In this document: positions 60,668 through 64,000 of the stretch, piece by piece
Layout: each line of letters opens with the position of its first letter
Position numbering within the stretch: position 1 is the stretch's first letter
NCBI GenBank assembly: GCA_034509425.1
Contig: JAVTVJ010001814.1
Span: 62,001-126,000 of the forward strand
DNA length: 64,000 nt
DNA from: Eopsaltria australis
Lineage: Eukaryota; Chordata; Aves; Passeriformes; Petroicidae
Direction of reading: 5' to 3'
The notes under the pieces: generated by a model
Databases searched by the model: none
Told to the model about the DNA's origin: nothing
What the model saw: only the letters and a program-made list of their open reading frames with translations
Position numbers and translations under genes: made by a program

Positions 60668-61963
60668 AGTGTAACCTTACAATTCCCCCTTTCTGTTTTA
60701 ATCAGTATGAGTTTGTTTATGGCATTACCAGCCATTTGTCATAGGTAGCGCAGTAAGAAACACACATAACTAGACATAAGAATACTTCTAACACTTATGT
60801 GCTAAACATTCTAAAGTGATTTTGTGATTTTTCATTACCCAATAGTTCAGTGAATTAGTCTCAATTACTTCATCTCTGAAGGCTGTCAATCAGGGTAATA
60901 CCTTACTGAATTCTGGAATACTATACTAACATCCAGGGTCTGCAACAGCTGCCTTGTTTCAGTGAAGACATAGAAAGCCCTTCTGGATAGGGTCTCCAAG
61001 TCTACCCCAAAAGGGATCCAGCTGATATAAATTCCAATTATTAACTCAAACCCGACTTAAGTATGATTTGGATGCAGAAACACCTGGGTCTGTTGGTAGA
61101 TGTCCGACCAGGGAGAGTCCAGACTTGGCCAGAGCCAGGGCTCCAACTGGAGGGATTTCCCTAACACAGATCTTATGAAAAAACTGTTAGAAACAACAAC
61201 TAAGAAGGTTACTTAAATCTGAGCGAATAATAGAGACAGTTACATAAACATAACACAGGTTGTGCAGACTGTAAAATAACAGATGTTGTCAACTACTTTT
61301 GACTAAAAAGACCATGGTACCATGAACATGATAATTAAAAGATTGCATATGCATGAGTTTACGTACGTAATCTTAACAGAACTTAATCCTTGCTATAACA
61401 CACATAGCTATGCATAGTTGAAGTTAACTTTTATAGAACCTAGTTGTAATACTTAACTGTAACAGAACTTAATAAACCTAATAGCATTTAAACTTTAACA
61501 ACATATTTATAAGTACTAATACACCAGGGGTGATCGCTTGGGAGATGTTTGAAAACAGTATTGCAAGCTGCAAGCACGCAGATCCATCTTTTCTTTGCTC
61601 TATCTTCTCCGGGATCACTGTACTTCCAAATTCAGCTGTAGGTATAAAACTCAAACACTCATTGAAACAAAGTAAAACAGGAAAAACAGTAAGAACAGAT
61701 TACAATTCCAGTTATTCATTTCTATCTAGCAAGATAATTCCCATCATTAATTAACAAACAATACAAAGGTAACTCATTGTGTTTATCTAATTCGGTTTAG
61801 AATTTGGGTAAATCTAGTTTACCACTAGTTTAGATCTAGTTTATTAATCAGTTTACATTTTGCCTAAACTTCCTTGTTCTGCTCGGCCCCGGCCCCGCTT
61901 TGGCCCCGGCCTGTTAGGTGTACAACTCTGCTGCGTCCCCTCTGGATCAGTTCTGCCACGTTT
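60668..61963 (-). pseudogene. Decayed ERVK env region
   Basis: Lying between an Env-like N-terminus and the transmembrane tail, this 1.3 kb should carry the rest of env. All minus-strand frames are broken and no furin site or fusion peptide was identified. Assignment rests on position only. Confidence 0.4.
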
Positions 61964-62240
61964 TCAATCCTTTGTTTTTGTTGAATTGTTGTTGTGGGCT
62001 GGATGCTTGTGAATAGTCATTCCAGTATTCTCACTTTCTCTGTCCTCCCCGTCTCCCCCTTTTTCTTTTTGCACTGAGTAAGTGCAAGTCTTGTTGCAAC
62101 CTAGATTTCCCAGATTTCTTCTTGTTAACACAAATTCCACCAGTAAAGTCAGCATCAAGTATACGAGACAATATGAACAGTCTTTGATACTTGCAGAAAA
62201 GCGACCGATTAAAAGTGCACCCAGGGGTTGATGCTGGAGC
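61964..62240 (-). pseudogene. Possible ERVK Env N-terminus (signal peptide and SU start)
   Basis: The frame contains a hydrophobic run (CLVYLMLTLLVEFVLT) that could be a signal peptide, followed by Cys residues (GCNKTCTYS) and two Asn-X-Ser/Thr sites (NKT and NNST) before a stop. Position ahead of the transmembrane tail and on the same strand suggests surface Env. No match by motif to a named Env is claimed. The first part of the frame, nearer 62240, may belong to the GC-rich segment. Confidence 0.4.
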
Positions 62241-62897
62241 ACTGGCGGTTGAGGGTGCTGGCGCAGGCGCAGAGAGTGCTGGGCCGGTACTGTTGTCGGG
62301 GCGCGGCGGGCGGCCGCGCTCTTCTTCCCGTTTCTCGGTCGCCAGCGTGGTCCCGGTGGTTAGGGAAAACTGTTTTTATGGAGTCGTTGCCCGGCTCCAA
62401 GGACGGGCAGCTGCGCGGTCTCCGCAGCTTCCCATCCCCGGCGCACTGAGACGCCGTCGGAACCGAGGGCAGGGGCCACCGAGGGCAGGAGCCGCCGCTG
62501 ACTGCAGAGTCCGCGGGGAGAAATCCGAAACCGCTGCGGGGGGGGGGGGGGCCGCCACTGGAGGCTCGCGGGCTGGGGTCTCTAACCTTTTAAACATGTA
62601 GAAATTCTTCCAGTACATCACTTTTCTGTGTCTTCTTCCCTGACGGATTGTAGAAGCGAGTCCGATTGCAAAGCTGTTCTCGCAGACTCGGGTGCGGCTG
62701 TTCGGGTATCACTGATCGCATCTCACAGTGCCTTCTTAATTGTCCCTCACACGGGTATTTAAAAGGCCACTCTCGCTCTCAGGGTTAGTCTACAGTCTCA
62801 AGTCCATTTCAGGAGATTCCGAATAATGGAATTATCACAGTTCAATTCTCTCACACAGATGATAAGTTGGAAGAGGTCCTGGACTGTCAGCTGTCCT
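62241..62897 (-). other. GC- and CpG-rich segment in place of ERVK pol, origin unknown
   Basis: In this remnant gag is followed by about 650 bp that shows no protease, RT or integrase motif. Bases 62245-62570 are strikingly GC- and CpG-rich, with a 14-G run near 62538-62551 and GCGCAGGCGC at 62261-62270, an NRF1-like promoter motif. The less GC-rich part (62590-62897) has short minus-strand frames with NPSGKK and VQDLFQLIICVREL. It could be captured host sequence, rearranged gag or a lineage-specific region. I do not assign a function. Confidence 0.4.
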
Positions 62898-63335
62898 TCA
62901 TCTATCTCCATCCCTTCCGTCCTTTTCCCCAGACCCGAAGCACCGGGGCTCTCTGCCTGGGCGCGACCCACCCGCCTCTGTGCTAAGGGCCTGCGTCTGG
63001 GCCTGGACTATCATTTCACCTCTTTTGTCTCCCATGGCGGTGACTACTTCCGCTATAAATGCCTGCATTCCCACCGGCACTCGGCTCATCCTTTCTAACA
63101 TGACCTCAATGGAGGCGTCTGCGGGGAGCATAACAAGAATGTTCTTTGTCTGCTGATTACAATTTTCTAAAACACACTGGTGTAACAGTGCCCCTTGCAT
63201 CCACTGCGGCACCCCAGAAGCTGTGATAGCTGCGGATACCCTGTCAACAACACTTCCCCAAATATAATTTAACATCATTTTGGTGGGCTCCCCATGCAGC
63301 CCCGACTCACTAGCTGTGGTATGTAACTGTGTGAG
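62898..63335 (-). pseudogene. ERVK Gag capsid fragment
   Basis: A minus-strand frame of about 145 codons is open from the family C boundary at 63335 to a stop at 62898. It holds YIWGSVVDRVSAAI, QGALLHQCVLENCNQQ and ILVMLPADASIEVMLER, which fit the C-terminal capsid domain of a class II retroviral Gag. The nucleocapsid zinc knuckles expected next are absent. Its N-terminal side is cut by the family C LTR. It is a fragment and cannot form capsids. Confidence 0.75.
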
Positions 63336-64000
63336 TGTCCTGGGTTAGGCCAGAGGGGTCAAAATCTAGGAAGTGATCTGTGCTGCAGGAATGCAGGAAG
63401 GAATACAACTTCCTTCCTGCGAGAGAGAGCCAATAATCAGGTAGTTTTAAGGGTTGATAGGTAGGTAAACCAATTAAAAAGTTGATCCGCCTTCGAGGAA
63501 AAAACCATATATAAGCAGAGACTCTCTGAAGCTCTTCCTCTTTGGACCTGCTGCTGCTGTGTAGAGAGGAGCAGCTCCTGCTTCTCTCGCTGGTAAGGCC
63601 CCCCCCCCACCTCCTTCCAAAGGAGGGATGGGGGGGGGGGGGGAGGTTTTACGGCAGCCGTGCCGCTGCAGCCAGGCATGGGGGAGGAACGGCTGGAATC
63701 TTCAGCAGATACAGCTCAGCCGGTGTGCCAGCTACACAAGAGGGAGAGCCAGGCCCCTGCTCCGGGCCAGGCAAAGACCAGGCCGGACTCCATCTAGCTC
63801 GGGCCAGGCCCTGCCCTGTCACCCCGGGCCCAGATGGCTCTACCAGGCTGAGCCAGCTTGGCAGAGCTAAGCAGAGAGACTCTTGAGAGCGTCTGGCATC
63901 CAGCTCAGACCTGTTCAAGCAGCCCGGCAAAGAGCACGTGATCCTCACACTGCCGGAGAGAGAGAGAGACAGAGATTAACTCTCTCCATGCCTGGACTAA
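63336..64000 (+). mobile_element. Family C LTR, 5' part, inserted in ERVK gag, cut by window edge
   Basis: The copy starts cleanly at TGTCCTGGGTTAGG, right after the open gag frame, with left flank GTGAG (63331-63335). It has the TATA box near 63507-63514, a CTG|GTAAGG donor-like site at 63593 and a long C/G hairpin at 63599-63643. Its 3' end and target duplication lie off the window. It is the opposite way round from the family C piece at 59767-60094, so the two are separate insertions. Confidence 0.9.

Noticed and set aside
62191..62601. 136-residue plus-strand frame in the CpG-rich segment
   Set aside because: It is Gly/Ala/Arg-rich, as expected from GC-rich sequence, with no domain, and the flanking ERVK fragments lie on the other strand.

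Overview
The window looks like vertebrate nuclear DNA from a bird, probably a passerine (the order is inference). The evidence is a single coding exon with clean splice sites, CR1-type LINE tails at three places, and ERVL/ERVK-type endogenous retrovirus (ERV) sequence. Almost all of the 64 kb is AT-rich intron. The only host coding sequence I can support is a 201-bp exon on the minus strand at 15721-15921. It matches a group III metabotropic glutamate receptor, best GRM8, so the window appears to lie within the GRM8 gene read right to left.

The intron is heavily loaded with LTR elements. I define four LTR families and one ERVK remnant by comparing copies inside the window. Family A (about 700 bp, TG...CA, 5-bp target duplication) has a solo LTR at 11348-12046 and two LTRs bounding a provirus at 42444-52985. 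Family B (about 890-990 bp, 5-bp duplication) has copies at 1-283, 5572-6459, 49474-50367 and 56957-57944 (minus); it is the LTR of an ERVL-type provirus. Family C (about 1.5-1.6 kb, 5-bp duplication) has seven copies, at 10463-12789 (minus), 16394-17915, 19190-20819, 36491-37471 (5'-truncated), 53535-55052, 59767-60094 (minus, cut) and 63336-end. Family D (about 644 bp, 6-bp duplication) has solo LTRs at 4003-4647 and 8853-9495. An ERVK-like remnant on the minus strand occupies 60095-63335.

The most striking object is the 10.5-kb provirus at 42444-52985. Family A LTRs bound gag and the start of reverse transcriptase (RT) of one ERV. In the RT thumb the sequence switches to the gag, pro-pol and 3' LTR of a different, ERVL-type virus (family B) that has no 5' LTR, then returns to a non-coding 3' segment before the second family A LTR. 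The two family A LTRs differ by only three substitutions and one 5-bp indel, yet the flanks lack a matching duplication. The ERVL pol is dead: one catalytic Asp of RT and one of integrase read Asn, and there is a frameshift and a nonsense codon.

A second notable object is the ERVK remnant. It keeps capsid, an Env start and an Env transmembrane tail, but where pol should be it carries a few hundred bases of GC-rich, CpG-rich sequence of unknown origin. Nesting gives relative ages: family A jumped into a family C LTR, ERVK jumped into a family C LTR, and another family C copy then jumped into that ERVK. Eleven of sixteen LTR units lie antisense to GRM8. No tRNA, rRNA, CRISPR or bacterial features were seen.
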